A stretch of DNA of 64,000 nucleotides from Campylobacter concisus (GTDB lineage: Bacteria > Campylobacterota > Campylobacteria > Campylobacterales > Campylobacteraceae). The translations under genes were made by a program, and so were the position numbers. Location of the stretch: the NCBI RefSeq assembly GCF_015229955.1, contig NZ_JAAKYZ010000001.1:496001-560000 (forward strand), written 5' to 3'. The notes beneath the pieces were generated by a model, which was given only the letters and a program-made list of their open reading frames with translations, made no database searches and had not been told where the DNA came from. Numbering within the stretch: position 1 is the stretch's first letter; every line of letters begins with the position of its first letter. Below are positions 18,548 to 28,088 of the stretch, piece after piece.

Positions 18548-20080
18548 ATGAGAGCATTGCTTAGCGTTAGCGATAAAGAGGGCATTGTAGAGTTTGCAAA
18601 GGGGCTAGAAGAGCTTGGTTGGCAGATACTTTCAACCGGTGGCACCTATAAACTTTTAAAGGCTGAGGGCGTCAAAGCCACTGAGGTTAGCGAATTTACG
18701 GCGTCGCCTGAGATGTTCGAGGGCAGGGTAAAGACGCTTCATCCAAAGATACATGGCGGCATCTTGCACAAACGTGACGACGCTACGCACATGGCTCAGG
18801 CAAAGAAGTACGGCATCGAGGGCATCGACCTAGTTTGCGTAAATTTATATCCATTTAAAGAGACTACGATTAGGACTGATGACTTTGCCGAGATCATCGA
18901 AAATATCGACATCGGCGGCCCAGCCATGGTAAGAAGCGCTGCTAAAAACTTTAAAGACGTGTTTATCGTTACAAGCGTGCTTGACTACGATGAAATTTTA
19001 AAGCGCCTAAGAGAGAAAAGCGATGATTATGAGTTTAGAAGATCGCTGATGATAAAGGCGTTCGAGCATACAGCGGCTTATGATAGCATGATCGCAAACT
19101 ATATGAATGATAGGTTTAATGGCGGTTTTGGTGATGCTAGATTTATCGTGGGAAGCAAGGTTTTTGACACTAGATACGGCGAAAATCCACACCAAAAAGG
19201 CGCGCTTTATGAGTTTGATTATTTCTTCACAAACAACTTTAGAGCTCTTAAAGGCGAGGCAAGTTTCAATAATATGACCGATATAAATGGCGCCTTAATG
19301 CTTGCAACTAGCTTTGATGACGCTCCAGCAGTGGCCATTATCAAGCACGCCAATCCTTGCGGCTTTGCAGTAAAAGATACATTGCTTGAGAGCTACGAGG
19401 CCGCACTTAAATGCGATCCGATCTCAGCATATGGCGGCGTGGTAGCAATAAACGGTACACTTGATGAAAAGCTAGCTAAAAAGATAAATGAAATTTACGT
19501 TGAAGTAATCATCGCTGCAAATGTCGATGATGCCGCGCTTAAAGTATTTGAGAGTAAAAAACGCATCAAAATTTTCACTCAGGATAATAAATTTTTAGTG
19601 CGTGCAAATGATAAATTTGACTTTAAGCACATCGATGGTGGCTTTGTATTTCAAGAAAGAGACTTTGTAAAAGACGAAGAGCTTGAAAATATGAAGCAAA
19701 TGAGCAAGAAATTTGCAACTGGCAGCGAGCTAAAAGACGCTCAGATAGCGTGGAAAGTGGCTGCGCTAACGAAGAGCAACTGCGTGGTTTATGTAAAAGA
19801 TGGCGCGATGGTGGCTATCGGCATGGGTATGACTAGCCGTGTGGACGCTGCTCGTGCGGCCGTAGCGAAGGCAAAAGAGCTTGAGATCGACCTAAATGGC
19901 TGCGTGCTTGCAAGCGAGGCGTTCTTTCCGTTTAGAGACAGCATCGACATCGCCAGCAAAGTGGGCGTAAAATGCGTCATCGAGCCAGGCGGCAGCATAA
20001 GAGATGATGAGGTGATAGAGGCTGCCGATGAGCACGGCATGTCGCTATATTTCACTGGTGTTAGACACTTTTTACATTAA
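18548..20080 (+). CDS. purH: Bifunctional AICAR transformylase/IMP cyclohydrolase
   Basis: PurH catalyses the last two steps of IMP synthesis: formylation of AICAR and ring closure. The 510-residue protein has the N-terminal MGS-like cyclohydrolase domain ([35 protein letters not shown]) and the C-terminal transformylase domain ([16 protein letters not shown]-like [12 protein letters not shown]; ending [10 protein letters not shown]). It is complete, with AAAGGAG before the ATG. With purL it frames the small protease/chaperone cluster. Confidence 0.97.
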   Translation: MRALLSVSDKEGIVEFAKGLEELGWQILSTGGTYKLLKAEGVKATEVSEFTASPEMFEGRVKTLHPKIHGGILHKRDDATHMAQAKKYGIEGIDLVCVNLYPFKETTIRTDDFAEIIENIDIGGPAMVRSAAKNFKDVFIVTSVLDYDEILKRLREKSDDYEFRRSLMIKAFEHTAAYDSMIANYMNDRFNGGFGDARFIVGSKVFDTRYGENPHQKGALYEFDYFFTNNFRALKGEASFNNMTDINGALMLATSFDDAPAVAIIKHANPCGFAVKDTLLESYEAALKCDPISAYGGVVAINGTLDEKLAKKINEIYVEVIIAANVDDAALKVFESKKRIKIFTQDNKFLVRANDKFDFKHIDGGFVFQERDFVKDEELENMKQMSKKFATGSELKDAQIAWKVAALTKSNCVVYVKDGAMVAIGMGMTSRVDAARAAVAKAKELEIDLNGCVLASEAFFPFRDSIDIASKVGVKCVIEPGGSIRDDEVIEAADEHGMSLYFTGVRHFLH

Positions 20081-20086
20081 AATTTA

Positions 20087-20101
20087 GGGGCGCTTTGCCC
20101 C
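20087..20101 (+). terminator. Short GC hairpin after purH
   Basis: GGGGC-GCTTT-GCCCC immediately downstream of the purH stop. The stem is strong but the tail is only moderately T-rich. Confidence 0.45.
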
Positions 20102-20131
20102 TTACTTCACACTTTATAACTTTAAATTTTA

Positions 20132-20137
20132 TATAAT
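20132..20137 (+). promoter_or_regulatory. TATAAT -10 element for msrAB
   Basis: A perfect TATAAT within TTTTATATAATCC, 20 bases before the msrAB ATG, with AAAAAAGGAG as the ribosome-binding site. Confidence 0.55.
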
Positions 20138-20157
20138 CCTTCAAAAAAGGAGTTCTC

Positions 20158-21198
20158 ATGAAAAAGATGTTAAATTTTCTCTTGGTTTTGGCGGTATTTT
20201 TGGGTGTAAATTTGATGGCAAAAGATGAGTTTTTAAAGGAACAGACGATGGCAGGGCAAAATTTGAAAGAAATTTATTTAGCAGGTGGCTGCTTTTGGGG
20301 CATGCAGGGATATTTTAAAAAGATACTTGGCGTAGTGGATACAAAGGTAGGCTACGCGAATGGCAAGAGCGAAAATACTAGCTACCGCGAGCTTCATGAG
20401 AGCGATCATGCTGAAACGCTTTATGTAAAATACGACGAAAACAGAGTCGCTTTAGCTGAAATTTTGGCTCACTTTTTTAGAGTGATCGATCCGACCTCAC
20501 TAAATAAACAAGGCAATGACGTTGGTAGGCAGTATAGAAGCGGAATTTACTATGTGAGCGAAAGTGATCTGCCAACGATAGAGAGCTTTATGAAAATAGA
20601 GCAAAAGAAATTTAAAGATAAGATCGTGGTTGAGGTGGCGCCACTTAAAAATTTCGTCTTAGGTGAGGAGTATCATCAAGACTATCTTGATAAAAATCCT
20701 TTTGGATACTGCCATATCGATCTAGGCTTAGCTGATAAACCGCTTTATGATGAGGCAAAATTTAAGCCGCTTAGTAAAAATGAGCTAAAGAAAAATTTAA
20801 GTAGTGAGCAGTATGCCGTGACGCAAGAAGCTGCAACTGAGAGGCCATTTAGCAGCGAGTATGATAAATTTGATAAAAAAGGCATTTATGTAGATATAAC
20901 GAGCGGAAAGCCACTTTTCTCAAGTGCAGATAAATTTGATGCAGGATGTGGCTGGCCAAGCTTTACAAAGCCTATCACGACAACAGCTCTTTCATATAAG
21001 GAGGATAACTCTTTTATGATGAAAAGGGTCGAAGTTAAGTCGCAAAATAGTGACGCGCACCTTGGTCATGTTTTTGATGATGGTCCAAGCGATAAGGGCG
21101 GGCTAAGATATTGCATAAATGGTGCTAGCCTTAAATTTATACCGCTTGAAGATATGGCAAGACTAGGGTATGAGGAATTTATACCTTATGTAAAATAG
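20158..21198 (+). CDS. msrAB: Secreted bifunctional methionine sulfoxide reductase MsrAB
   Basis: A 346-residue fusion that repairs both S- and R-epimers of oxidised methionine. A signal peptide ([18 protein letters not shown]) sends it to the periplasm. MsrA occupies about residues 37-190, with catalytic [10 protein letters not shown] and [19 protein letters not shown]. MsrB occupies about 208-340, with [18 protein letters not shown] and the catalytic cysteine in RYCIN. The two CxxC pairs that bind structural zinc in many MsrB proteins are absent: the first position reads [10 protein letters not shown]. It is therefore a zinc-free MsrB. Confidence 0.95.
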   Translation: MKKMLNFLLVLAVFLGVNLMAKDEFLKEQTMAGQNLKEIYLAGGCFWGMQGYFKKILGVVDTKVGYANGKSENTSYRELHESDHAETLYVKYDENRVALAEILAHFFRVIDPTSLNKQGNDVGRQYRSGIYYVSESDLPTIESFMKIEQKKFKDKIVVEVAPLKNFVLGEEYHQDYLDKNPFGYCHIDLGLADKPLYDEAKFKPLSKNELKKNLSSEQYAVTQEAATERPFSSEYDKFDKKGIYVDITSGKPLFSSADKFDAGCGWPSFTKPITTTALSYKEDNSFMMKRVEVKSQNSDAHLGHVFDDGPSDKGGLRYCINGASLKFIPLEDMARLGYEEFIPYVK

Positions 21199-21241
21199 CT
21201 TTTGTTGAAGCAAATCAATAGTTTGAAAAGTTTAATCAGAG

Positions 21242-21247
21242 TATAAT
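21242..21247 (+). promoter_or_regulatory. TATAAT -10 element for the DUF2249 gene cluster
   Basis: A perfect TATAAT in GAGTATAATTCTCC, 25 bases before the ATG at 21272. It would drive the three-gene group 21272-23099. Confidence 0.55.
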
Positions 21248-21271
21248 TCTCCAAAATTAAAAGGAGAAAAA

Positions 21272-21610
21272 ATGAGCGATTTTTTCAAAAACGCAGAGCA
21301 GTTTAATGTCGATGGTGCAACTGTGCCATTTTATAAATTTAATGAAAATGGTGTAAATTTTGTTGGCTTTGATTCACGTCCTTGCGTGCCGCCAGAGCCA
21401 ATGGTCAATGCATTAATCGCTATTAAATTTGCTGATAAAGACACAAAAATTATGATGCTAAATCATAAATTTCCAGCTGGTCTTATACCAAAGATAGATA
21501 AGAGCTTTGATATAGAGCGTGAAGATATAGATGGTGGGGCTGTAAAGATGATTTTTAGCCTAAAAGACGGTGCAAACATAGAAGACGTAGATATGAGTCT
21601 TTGCCACTAA
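21272..21610 (+). CDS. DUF2249-like (TusA-fold) small protein
   Basis: A 112-residue soluble protein. The stretch FVGFDSRPCVPPEPMVNALI, followed by a strand-helix-strand pattern (KIMMLNHKFPAGLIPKIDK), fits the DUF2249 family, a TusA-like fold with a DxRxxPPPEP-type motif. These are often encoded with nitric-oxide, nitrate-respiration or hemerythrin genes. The cysteine in RPCVPP could be functional, as in TusA sulfur carriers. It is one base from the next gene. The family call is by eye. Confidence 0.6.
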   Translation: MSDFFKNAEQFNVDGATVPFYKFNENGVNFVGFDSRPCVPPEPMVNALIAIKFADKDTKIMMLNHKFPAGLIPKIDKSFDIEREDIDGGAVKMIFSLKDGANIEDVDMSLCH

Positions 21611-21611
21611 G

Positions 21612-22802
21612 ATGCTTTTAAATACTTACGCACCACCATTTAAGTTAGTTGGTGGATATTTTATTGCTGGAATTTTCTTTTTAGCATTAAGTGTGCCGGC
21701 ATTCTTTTATGCAGATTTTGATGCGATTAGCTCGCTAAATACAGCTGGTTTTTTGCATATATTTTTTGTTGGCTTTGTTATGAGCATTATCATCGGAGCA
21801 CTCTATCAGCTAACCTCAGTCATATTAGAAAAGCCATTTTTTACTGCAAAAGGTGCTATTTCAAATTTGGCTATTTTTTGTCTATCGTTGCTGGGCATGT
21901 GCTACGGGATGTTATTTGCTGAGGCTAAAATTTTACAAATTAGTGGAGTTTTGCTTTTTTGCTCACTTGCCTTTTTTGCAACGACTTACGCATTAAGCTT
22001 TATGGATAATGAAAAAAAGAGCTTTGCAGCCTTTGCACTTTTTGTTTCAGCTATCTTTTTGCTAATTGGAATAACGCTTGGTTTTTGCTTGCTTATGATA
22101 CTTGGCGGTACGTTGATGCTTGATTTTGAGATGACACTAAAATTTCACGTTTATTTTGTGCTAGGTTTTGTGTTTCTTGTGATACTTGGAGCTGCTAGTG
22201 TACTCTTACCTATGTTTGCATTGGCTCATGATCTAAAATTTACACTTAGTAAAGCCTCACTAGCATGCTATATTATGGGTGGTATCTTACTAGCTTTTAA
22301 TGAAAATTTGTCTATTTTGTCAATATGTGTGGCGGCTTTACTTTTTATAGCTCAAGCACTTTATATTTTAAAAAAGCGCGTTAGAAAGGCGTATGATTAC
22401 TGGAATGTAAATATCGTGCTTTCGTTGGTGGCTTTGCTTGGTGCTGCTGTTTTTATAGCTTTAGACAAATTAAATTTAGCTGCATATTTTTTAATATATG
22501 GCTTTTTATTTGCTTTTATCGTAGCTCATCTTTACAAGATTGCACCATTTCTCATATGGTATCACTATGTAGCACCTTTTGTTGGAAAGGTAAAAGTGCC
22601 ACTTCTTGATGCTATGATACTAAAAAAGATAGCTTATTTTGGTATAGCTTTTAATGCTATCTCGCTTCTTTGCTATCTTCTCTCAACTTGCTTTGAACTA
22701 GAAAGTTTAGTGCAAGCAGGTATGATTTTTATAGCTATTAGTATAGTTTTGCTATCGATAAATATAATAAATATTTTTAGATTTACTGGTTTTAAAGGAT
22801 AA
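21612..22802 (+). CDS. NnrS-like/heme-copper-like polytopic membrane protein
   Basis: A 396-residue protein with about 12 transmembrane helices and few charged loops. Conserved-looking histidines lie in membrane segments: GFLHIFFVGFVMSIIIGALY, LKFHVYFVLGF and FIVAHLYKIAPFLIWYHYVA. This resembles NnrS and single-subunit relatives of heme-copper oxidases, which are linked to nitric-oxide stress or respiration. Flanking by DUF2249 and SufT-like genes supports that theme. Heme or copper binding is inferred, not shown, and the precise family should be checked by profile search. Confidence 0.55.
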   Translation: MLLNTYAPPFKLVGGYFIAGIFFLALSVPAFFYADFDAISSLNTAGFLHIFFVGFVMSIIIGALYQLTSVILEKPFFTAKGAISNLAIFCLSLLGMCYGMLFAEAKILQISGVLLFCSLAFFATTYALSFMDNEKKSFAAFALFVSAIFLLIGITLGFCLLMILGGTLMLDFEMTLKFHVYFVLGFVFLVILGAASVLLPMFALAHDLKFTLSKASLACYIMGGILLAFNENLSILSICVAALLFIAQALYILKKRVRKAYDYWNVNIVLSLVALLGAAVFIALDKLNLAAYFLIYGFLFAFIVAHLYKIAPFLIWYHYVAPFVGKVKVPLLDAMILKKIAYFGIAFNAISLLCYLLSTCFELESLVQAGMIFIAISIVLLSINIINIFRFTGFKG

Positions 22803-22805
22803 AAA

Positions 22806-23099
22806 ATGAAAGAAAAAATTTATAACGCACTGTCAAATATCGTTGATCCAGAAGTTGGCTTTGATATCGTTTCGCTCGGACTTATATACGATGCGAGTTG
22901 CGATGAAAATGGCAAAGCAAAGGTTACTATGACGCTTTCAACCAAATCTTGCCCACTGCACGAAATGATACTTGGCTGGGTAGAAACTGCCGTGCTTGAT
23001 ATAGAAGGTGTCAAAGAGTGTGAGATCGATCTTGTCTGGGAGCCTGAGTGGAATATACAAATGGCAAGTGATTTTGTAAAAGCACAACTTGGAGTTTAA
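22806..23099 (+). CDS. MIP18/DUF59 family Fe-S assembly factor (SufT-like)
   Basis: A 97-residue protein with the DUF59 pattern IVDPEVGFDIVSLGLIYD, then KVTMTLSTKSCPLHEMILG with the conserved cysteine, and WEPEWNIQMASD near the C-terminus. SufT/PaaD-like MIP18 proteins help mature iron-sulfur proteins. It starts 3 bases after the membrane protein gene, forming a tight three-gene unit that ends at a strong hairpin. Confidence 0.9.
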   Translation: MKEKIYNALSNIVDPEVGFDIVSLGLIYDASCDENGKAKVTMTLSTKSCPLHEMILGWVETAVLDIEGVKECEIDLVWEPEWNIQMASDFVKAQLGV

Positions 23100-23142
23100 A
23101 TTTTAAGTTTTTAGATTTGAAAGTTTGTAAATTTTTAATAAG

Positions 23143-23164
23143 CTAGAGAGCAAAAGCTCTCTAG
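23143..23164. terminator. Bidirectional terminator between the SufT-like gene and ftsZ
   Basis: CTAGAGAGC-AAAA-GCTCTCTAG is a perfect 9-bp stem with a tetraloop between convergent genes, with T/A-rich flanks on both sides. Confidence 0.7.
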
Positions 23165-23188
23165 AAATTTTAAGGAGTTTATTTTTTA

Positions 23189-24328
23189 TTAGTCCATTTG
23201 ATGGCGCATAAATGATGGCACATCAAGTTGTGACATATAGTCTTCGTCATATCCACCACTAACTTTTTTAAGTCTTAATATACGCTCTTTTTTTATGATA
23301 TCGTTTGCATTAGAAGTTTGTACTTCATCTTTTTTTTCAGTTTCTTTTTGTGAGCTTTGAAAACCTGTGGCTATTATTGTAACTTCAACCTTATTATCTT
23401 CTATTTTGTCATCAGTTGTTGTACCAAATATAATTTCAGCATCTTCATCCGCTGCCTCATGAATAATGCTCATCGCATTATTGATGTCAGCTAGTGGGCA
23501 ACTAGGGCTTATTCTAAAATGAACTAAAATACCAAATGCGCCATTTATTGTCATATTATCAAGAAGTGGTGATTGTATAGCATTTTTTATAGCTTCTTGT
23601 GCTGCATCTTCGCCACTTGCTTCGCCAACGCCCATTAAAGCTAGTCCTCTATGGCTCATAATCGTTCTAACATCAGCAAAGTCTAGATTTATATCGCTTT
23701 TTCCTGAGTCAAGTACAATCGTACTCATGCCATTGACGGCTCTTGCAAGTACTTCATCAACCATTTCAAAGCTTTCTTTTATGCCAGCATTTTTATCAAT
23801 TAGTGTTAAGAGTTTATCGTTTGGTATGACAACAATAGAATCGCTTTCTTTCCTGAGCTCTTCAAGGCCACAATCAGCCAATTTTCTACGTTTTTTTCCT
23901 TCAAACATAAAAGGCATAGTAACAACTGCAACTGTTAGTGCACCAATATCTTTTGCAGCTTGAGCAACTACTGGAGCTGCACCTGTACCAGTTCCACCAC
24001 CAAGTCCTGTACCGATAAAAACTATATCTGATGTCTCAAGTGCACTTTTTACTTCATCGTAGCTCTCTTCAGCAGCAGCTTTTCCTATTTCAGGTCTCAT
24101 GCCTGCACCTAGGCCTTTTGTCGTCTTTTCTCCAAGCTGTATTTTTGTATGTGCAAGAGAATTTTCAAGAGCCTTAGCATCTGTATTAGCAACAATAAGA
24201 TCTATATTTAAATTTGGATTAACTCTTATTATGTGGTTGACCATATTGCCACCACCTCCACCTACACCTACGACTTTTATCTTTGCACCATAGATGCTTT
24301 TATTTTCTTCTACTGTGAAGCTACTCAT
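23189..24328 (-). CDS. ftsZ: Cell division protein FtsZ
   Basis: The tubulin-like GTPase that forms the division ring. The 379-residue protein shows GGGGGNMVNHII (nucleotide binding), the tubulin signature GGGTGTGAAP (about residues 110-119), the T7 loop region with NLDFADVRTIM, a variable charged linker, and a C-terminal peptide ending LDVPSFMRHQMD that binds FtsA. It is complete. It lies 14 bases after ftsA in the same transcript (ppiD-ftsA-ftsZ). Confidence 0.98.
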   Translation of the reverse strand: MSSFTVEENKSIYGAKIKVVGVGGGGGNMVNHIIRVNPNLNIDLIVANTDAKALENSLAHTKIQLGEKTTKGLGAGMRPEIGKAAAEESYDEVKSALETSDIVFIGTGLGGGTGTGAAPVVAQAAKDIGALTVAVVTMPFMFEGKKRRKLADCGLEELRKESDSIVVIPNDKLLTLIDKNAGIKESFEMVDEVLARAVNGMSTIVLDSGKSDINLDFADVRTIMSHRGLALMGVGEASGEDAAQEAIKNAIQSPLLDNMTINGAFGILVHFRISPSCPLADINNAMSIIHEAADEDAEIIFGTTTDDKIEDNKVEVTIIATGFQSSQKETEKKDEVQTSNANDIIKKERILRLKKVSGGYDEDYMSQLDVPSFMRHQMD

Positions 24329-24342
24329 TTTTGAAATTCTCC

Positions 24343-25770
24343 TTAAAATAATTGTGTAATACTATACCAAAATTTTGCAAAAGCATTTGGCTTTTTTTCT
24401 TGTTTGCTAATATCCGCAATATTGGCAAGCTCTTCTTTGTTTTTTGATTTATTTGCTATCTCTAATTCAAAATCTTTATCAGAAAAACTATCCTCTTTTT
24501 CATTTGGATCCTGCACCTCTTGTCCAAAATTTTGTACGTTTTCTTCTTCTACAAAAACATTTCTAAAATTTGCTTTCGGTTTTGAGGCTATTTCCCCTTG
24601 GTATCTCATTTTTTTCTCAGAATCAATCTCGTATGGGCTAAAGTTGCCAGCACCATACAAACAAAGCCCTATAGCACAAGAATTTGCTGGGTCTCTTAAA
24701 ATTTCAAATAATCCATCCATTTCTTTTGGTTTTGCTATACGAACCGGCATTTTGTCAAATATTGCGGATGCAAGATCTCTAATACCTTCTAACTTAGTCA
24801 TACCGCCAGTAAGTATTATTCCAGCACCAATGCTATCTTTATAGCCGCTATCTTCTAGCATCTTAGCAAGTACCATAAGGGTTTCTTCTGCTCTGGCATA
24901 TATAACATTTGATATTATGTCTAGTGAAACTTCGTGGCTTTTTGTTTCATCTCCAAGGATCGGAAGTTCTATTAGATCAACTGACTTATTTATTAAAGCA
25001 CCATAACCTAATTTTATTTCTTCTGCCTTTGGAAGAGGTGTATGCAGAGCCATAGAAAGATCATTTGTAATGTTTGCTGAGCCAACAGGTAAAAATTCGT
25101 TATATCTTATAGAATTTCCAGAATGTACCACAAGATTACAAGTAGCACCACCCATATCAACAAGTGCGGCACCAAGCTCTTTCTCGTCTTTTGTTAATGT
25201 TGCTATTGCAGAAGCATATCCTGAAAGGACTATGTTATCTAGTTGAACACCTGCTAAATTTACTGCTTTTCTTAGGTTGCTAATAGATGACTTTTGTACT
25301 GTAACAATATGTGTTTGTACTTCTAGCCTACTACCGTTCATACCTATTGGATCTTCAATATGTTCTTGCCCATCTACTTTAAAATTATAAGGAAGAACAT
25401 GTAGTTTTTCATACTCATGAGGTATATCAGCTGTATGATCGGCCATTTGCATAGCACGTTCGATCTCTTTTATACCTATTTCATGATTTGGTATATTCAC
25501 TACACCACTACTGTCAACGCTTTTTGTATACGCACCAGAAATAGAAACTATGACTTTTTCATAGCGTGTTCCTGCAACTCTTTGTGCCTCTATTAATGCA
25601 TTTTTTATAGACTTTGCAGCTTGTTCAATATTAGTTATAACACCTTTTCTTATTCCTTGTGTTTTTTCAGTCCCAATTCCAATTATCTTAATGCCATTTT
25701 CATCATGTTGTGCTATTACTGCACAAATCTGAAAAGAGCCGACATCTATACCTAAAATTTTTGTACTCAA
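24343..25770 (-). CDS. ftsA: Cell division protein FtsA
   Basis: The actin-like ATPase that tethers FtsZ to the membrane. The 475-residue protein begins with the ATP-binding phosphate-1 motif ILGIDVGSFQICAVI, has the 1C subdomain and phosphate-2 region (AALVDMGGATCNLVV), and IILTGGMTKLEGI. The C-terminus ends in an amphipathic membrane-targeting helix (FAKFWYSITQLF) after a charged linker somewhat longer than in many FtsA proteins. It lies between ppiD (6 bases upstream) and ftsZ. Confidence 0.97.
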   Translation of the reverse strand: MSTKILGIDVGSFQICAVIAQHDENGIKIIGIGTEKTQGIRKGVITNIEQAAKSIKNALIEAQRVAGTRYEKVIVSISGAYTKSVDSSGVVNIPNHEIGIKEIERAMQMADHTADIPHEYEKLHVLPYNFKVDGQEHIEDPIGMNGSRLEVQTHIVTVQKSSISNLRKAVNLAGVQLDNIVLSGYASAIATLTKDEKELGAALVDMGGATCNLVVHSGNSIRYNEFLPVGSANITNDLSMALHTPLPKAEEIKLGYGALINKSVDLIELPILGDETKSHEVSLDIISNVIYARAEETLMVLAKMLEDSGYKDSIGAGIILTGGMTKLEGIRDLASAIFDKMPVRIAKPKEMDGLFEILRDPANSCAIGLCLYGAGNFSPYEIDSEKKMRYQGEIASKPKANFRNVFVEEENVQNFGQEVQDPNEKEDSFSDKDFELEIANKSKNKEELANIADISKQEKKPNAFAKFWYSITQLF

Positions 25771-25776
25771 AATAAA

Positions 25777-27234
25777 TTACCTTTTGATATATTCTTTAAT
25801 TTCATAGTATTTTTTTAGTTTGTTTGTTAAATCTTTTATTAACTCATTATTTTTAAGCATCGTAACGTTTTGCTGTGTTATTTGCTTATAGCTATTATCT
25901 ATATTATCTACAAGCAACCTTTGTTCCAAAATATCGTATATAACGGCCTTATCTTCTAATATAACATAATCTTTTTTGTTGTTAGTTTCAAAAAGTTGAG
26001 AAACAAAAGCTCTAGTTTCACTTTCATTTAGTCCTGAGATAGAGCTATTTATATCTCTACTGATAAAGCCTATATCAGTTCCTTTGAAATTTTGTAAAGA
26101 CTCTTTTGCCATAGTTGTTAAGTTTTCTTTTTTCTTTTTATCTTTGTAAATTTCAAGTACCATTGCTCTTGCTTGTTCAAAACTCATAGGTTGTGGAGGA
26201 GTTATACTTTTTACTCTAACTATCAAATATCCATCTTTATATGTAAATGGTTTTATAACTTCACCAACTTTTGCACCTTTTATTTCATCAAGTGAGAATG
26301 TCGCATTATCTTCATTTATACTAACAAATTCATTTGTTGCAAGCTCAGCTTTTTTGATAGAGGTATATTTTTTTAAAGCATCAGTCTTGCTTTTCTCGAT
26401 ATTGTAGTCTTTGATAACTTCAGTCTTTACTTCGTCAAATGATTTGATTTTATCATCAGAGCCTTTGTATCTCTCCTTGTTTTCGTTGTAGTAGTCACTC
26501 AAAGTAGTTTGATTTACATCATTTTTGTTTGACTCTATAAAGTATGTTTCAAGACCGTATATAGTCTTTGTCATATAGTTGTTTTTTTTTGTTTCCCAAA
26601 GATTCTTTAGCTCTTTTTCATCTATTTTTATATCACTTTGATTAGCATTTATTATCTGTATTGCTAATTTATCTTGCATAAAAAAGCTTGCTTCCATCAT
26701 TGCAATGTCTTCTTTGCTGGCTGGTAAATTTAAAATAGTTCTAAGTTTATCAAGTAGTATTGTTAGTTTTAAATTTTCTTCAAAATCGGTTGGGTTTATT
26801 CTGGCTCTTCTTAAAATATCGTAGTATAAATTTTTATCAAAAGCACCATCTTTTTGAAATGTTGGATCAGCGATTATATATTTTAAAATATCATCTTTAC
26901 TAACACTAAGACCTATATCGTCTGCAAAATTTAATAGTAAATTCTCTTGAATTGTAGCCTGAAGTGCAGCATTTTGTAAGCCTAACTCATTGGCCTTTTC
27001 TTGTGTTAATTTACCATCAAAAAGATTATTGTAGTATTGATACAAATTATCGTATTTTTGTTGTAGTTCTTGAATGCTTATATTTCTGTGTCCTACTTTT
27101 GCTACCGAAGTGGCTCGATTGCTATTTAAATCATATGCTCCCCAGCCTACAAAGCCTGCTCCAACAAAGGCTATTGTACTTACCCAAATGGTAACAACTA
27201 GGTATTTTTTATGTTTTTGCATCCAAGACAACAT
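25777..27234 (-). CDS. ppiD: PpiD/SurA-type peptidyl-prolyl isomerase, membrane-anchored
   Basis: A 485-residue periplasmic chaperone: a single N-terminal transmembrane anchor (KYLVVTIWVSTIAFVGAGFV), then the SurA_N-like helical region (VGHRNISIQELQQKYDNLY), a parvulin-like central part (GAKVGEVIKPFTYKDGYLIV), and a helical C-terminus. PpiD helps proteins emerging from SecYEG fold. The parvulin domain is weakly conserved, so isomerase activity is uncertain. Its place directly upstream of ftsA matches what I recall for C. jejuni. Confidence 0.85.
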   Translation of the reverse strand: MLSWMQKHKKYLVVTIWVSTIAFVGAGFVGWGAYDLNSNRATSVAKVGHRNISIQELQQKYDNLYQYYNNLFDGKLTQEKANELGLQNAALQATIQENLLLNFADDIGLSVSKDDILKYIIADPTFQKDGAFDKNLYYDILRRARINPTDFEENLKLTILLDKLRTILNLPASKEDIAMMEASFFMQDKLAIQIINANQSDIKIDEKELKNLWETKKNNYMTKTIYGLETYFIESNKNDVNQTTLSDYYNENKERYKGSDDKIKSFDEVKTEVIKDYNIEKSKTDALKKYTSIKKAELATNEFVSINEDNATFSLDEIKGAKVGEVIKPFTYKDGYLIVRVKSITPPQPMSFEQARAMVLEIYKDKKKKENLTTMAKESLQNFKGTDIGFISRDINSSISGLNESETRAFVSQLFETNNKKDYVILEDKAVIYDILEQRLLVDNIDNSYKQITQQNVTMLKNNELIKDLTNKLKKYYEIKEYIKR

Positions 27235-27334
27235 TAAATTTTCCTTTAAAAGACTAACGAAATTTGTATGATATATTATATAAAATTGCCTTAAATAAGC
27301 TTAAAATAGGGGCTTTAAAAATACCTTTGTGAAG

Positions 27335-27372
27335 AATTTTGCTAACAATTTTTTAGTATTGTTAGCAAAATT
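27335..27372 (-). terminator. Terminator of the aldolase-fold gene
   Basis: AATTTTGCTAACAAT pairs perfectly over 15 bases with ATTGTTAGCAAAATT across an 8-base loop, one base beyond the stop of the minus-strand gene at 27374. Confidence 0.7.
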
Positions 27373-27373
27373 T

Positions 27374-27961
27374 TTAAATACTATAATCGCTATAACCACT
27401 AGTTAAATGAAGCAATTTGCAACTATTTTCTAGCAAAGCTATCTCTTTTGCAAGAAGCTGAGGGCTTCTACTGTATGCGTAAATGCCATATCCTTTAACG
27501 ATAATAATATTTGTATTTTTTTCTAGCATATATCTATAAATTTCAGTTTCTGCACGTTCATACCAGTCATCATATTGTTTTGGATCATAAACAGAAATTT
27601 TATCAAATCTCATATACCCAAAATAATCTTTCGGTACTATTTTTTCATGTTTCATTGCGTAGGCAGTTGCGTATGGTGGCATTGCGTAGCAAACAAATCT
27701 CGCCTCATTTATATTTTTATAAATATTTAAGTGTATATCAGCATCAAGACTAGCTTCATTCCAACGATAGTCTTTTTTTGATGAAAGAAGCGTCAAGTCG
27801 TCATCTTTTAAATTATCAAAAATGGCATTTTGTTTATTGATTATAAATTGATTTTTTTCGACTCTTGCTGAAATTGAGCCGTGAAAGACGCCAAAAAAAT
27901 TCTTTCTAAACATAGAAAGTGATATCGTTTTTATCTCATTTATTGAGTGTTCTAGCTCCAT
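27374..27961 (-). CDS. Class II aldolase/adducin-fold protein lacking metal ligands
   Basis: A 195-residue protein with the class II aldolase fold: FFGVFHGSISARV corresponds to the substrate-binding GN(I/L)S loop, and the sequence around DADIHLNIYKNINEARFVCY matches the helix and strand before the zinc site. The HTHP metal motif is replaced by CYAMPPYATAYA, and the later GHG-type histidine by KGYGIYA, so the usual zinc ligands are missing. It is unlikely to be an ordinary aldolase or epimerase and may be a binding or structural derivative. It is a single gene with its own terminator, divergent from rsmH. Confidence 0.75.
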   Translation of the reverse strand: MELEHSINEIKTISLSMFRKNFFGVFHGSISARVEKNQFIINKQNAIFDNLKDDDLTLLSSKKDYRWNEASLDADIHLNIYKNINEARFVCYAMPPYATAYAMKHEKIVPKDYFGYMRFDKISVYDPKQYDDWYERAETEIYRYMLEKNTNIIIVKGYGIYAYSRSPQLLAKEIALLENSCKLLHLTSGYSDYSI

Positions 27962-28088
27962 TTTTTCTCCTACATTTAAGCGATTATATTTAAGCTATCT
28001 TAAAATTTATGTAAAATTTTGTGTAATGATAGCTTTTTAAGTAAAATTTCGATAAATTTTCCACACTATTTACTATAAAGAGGCAGCG

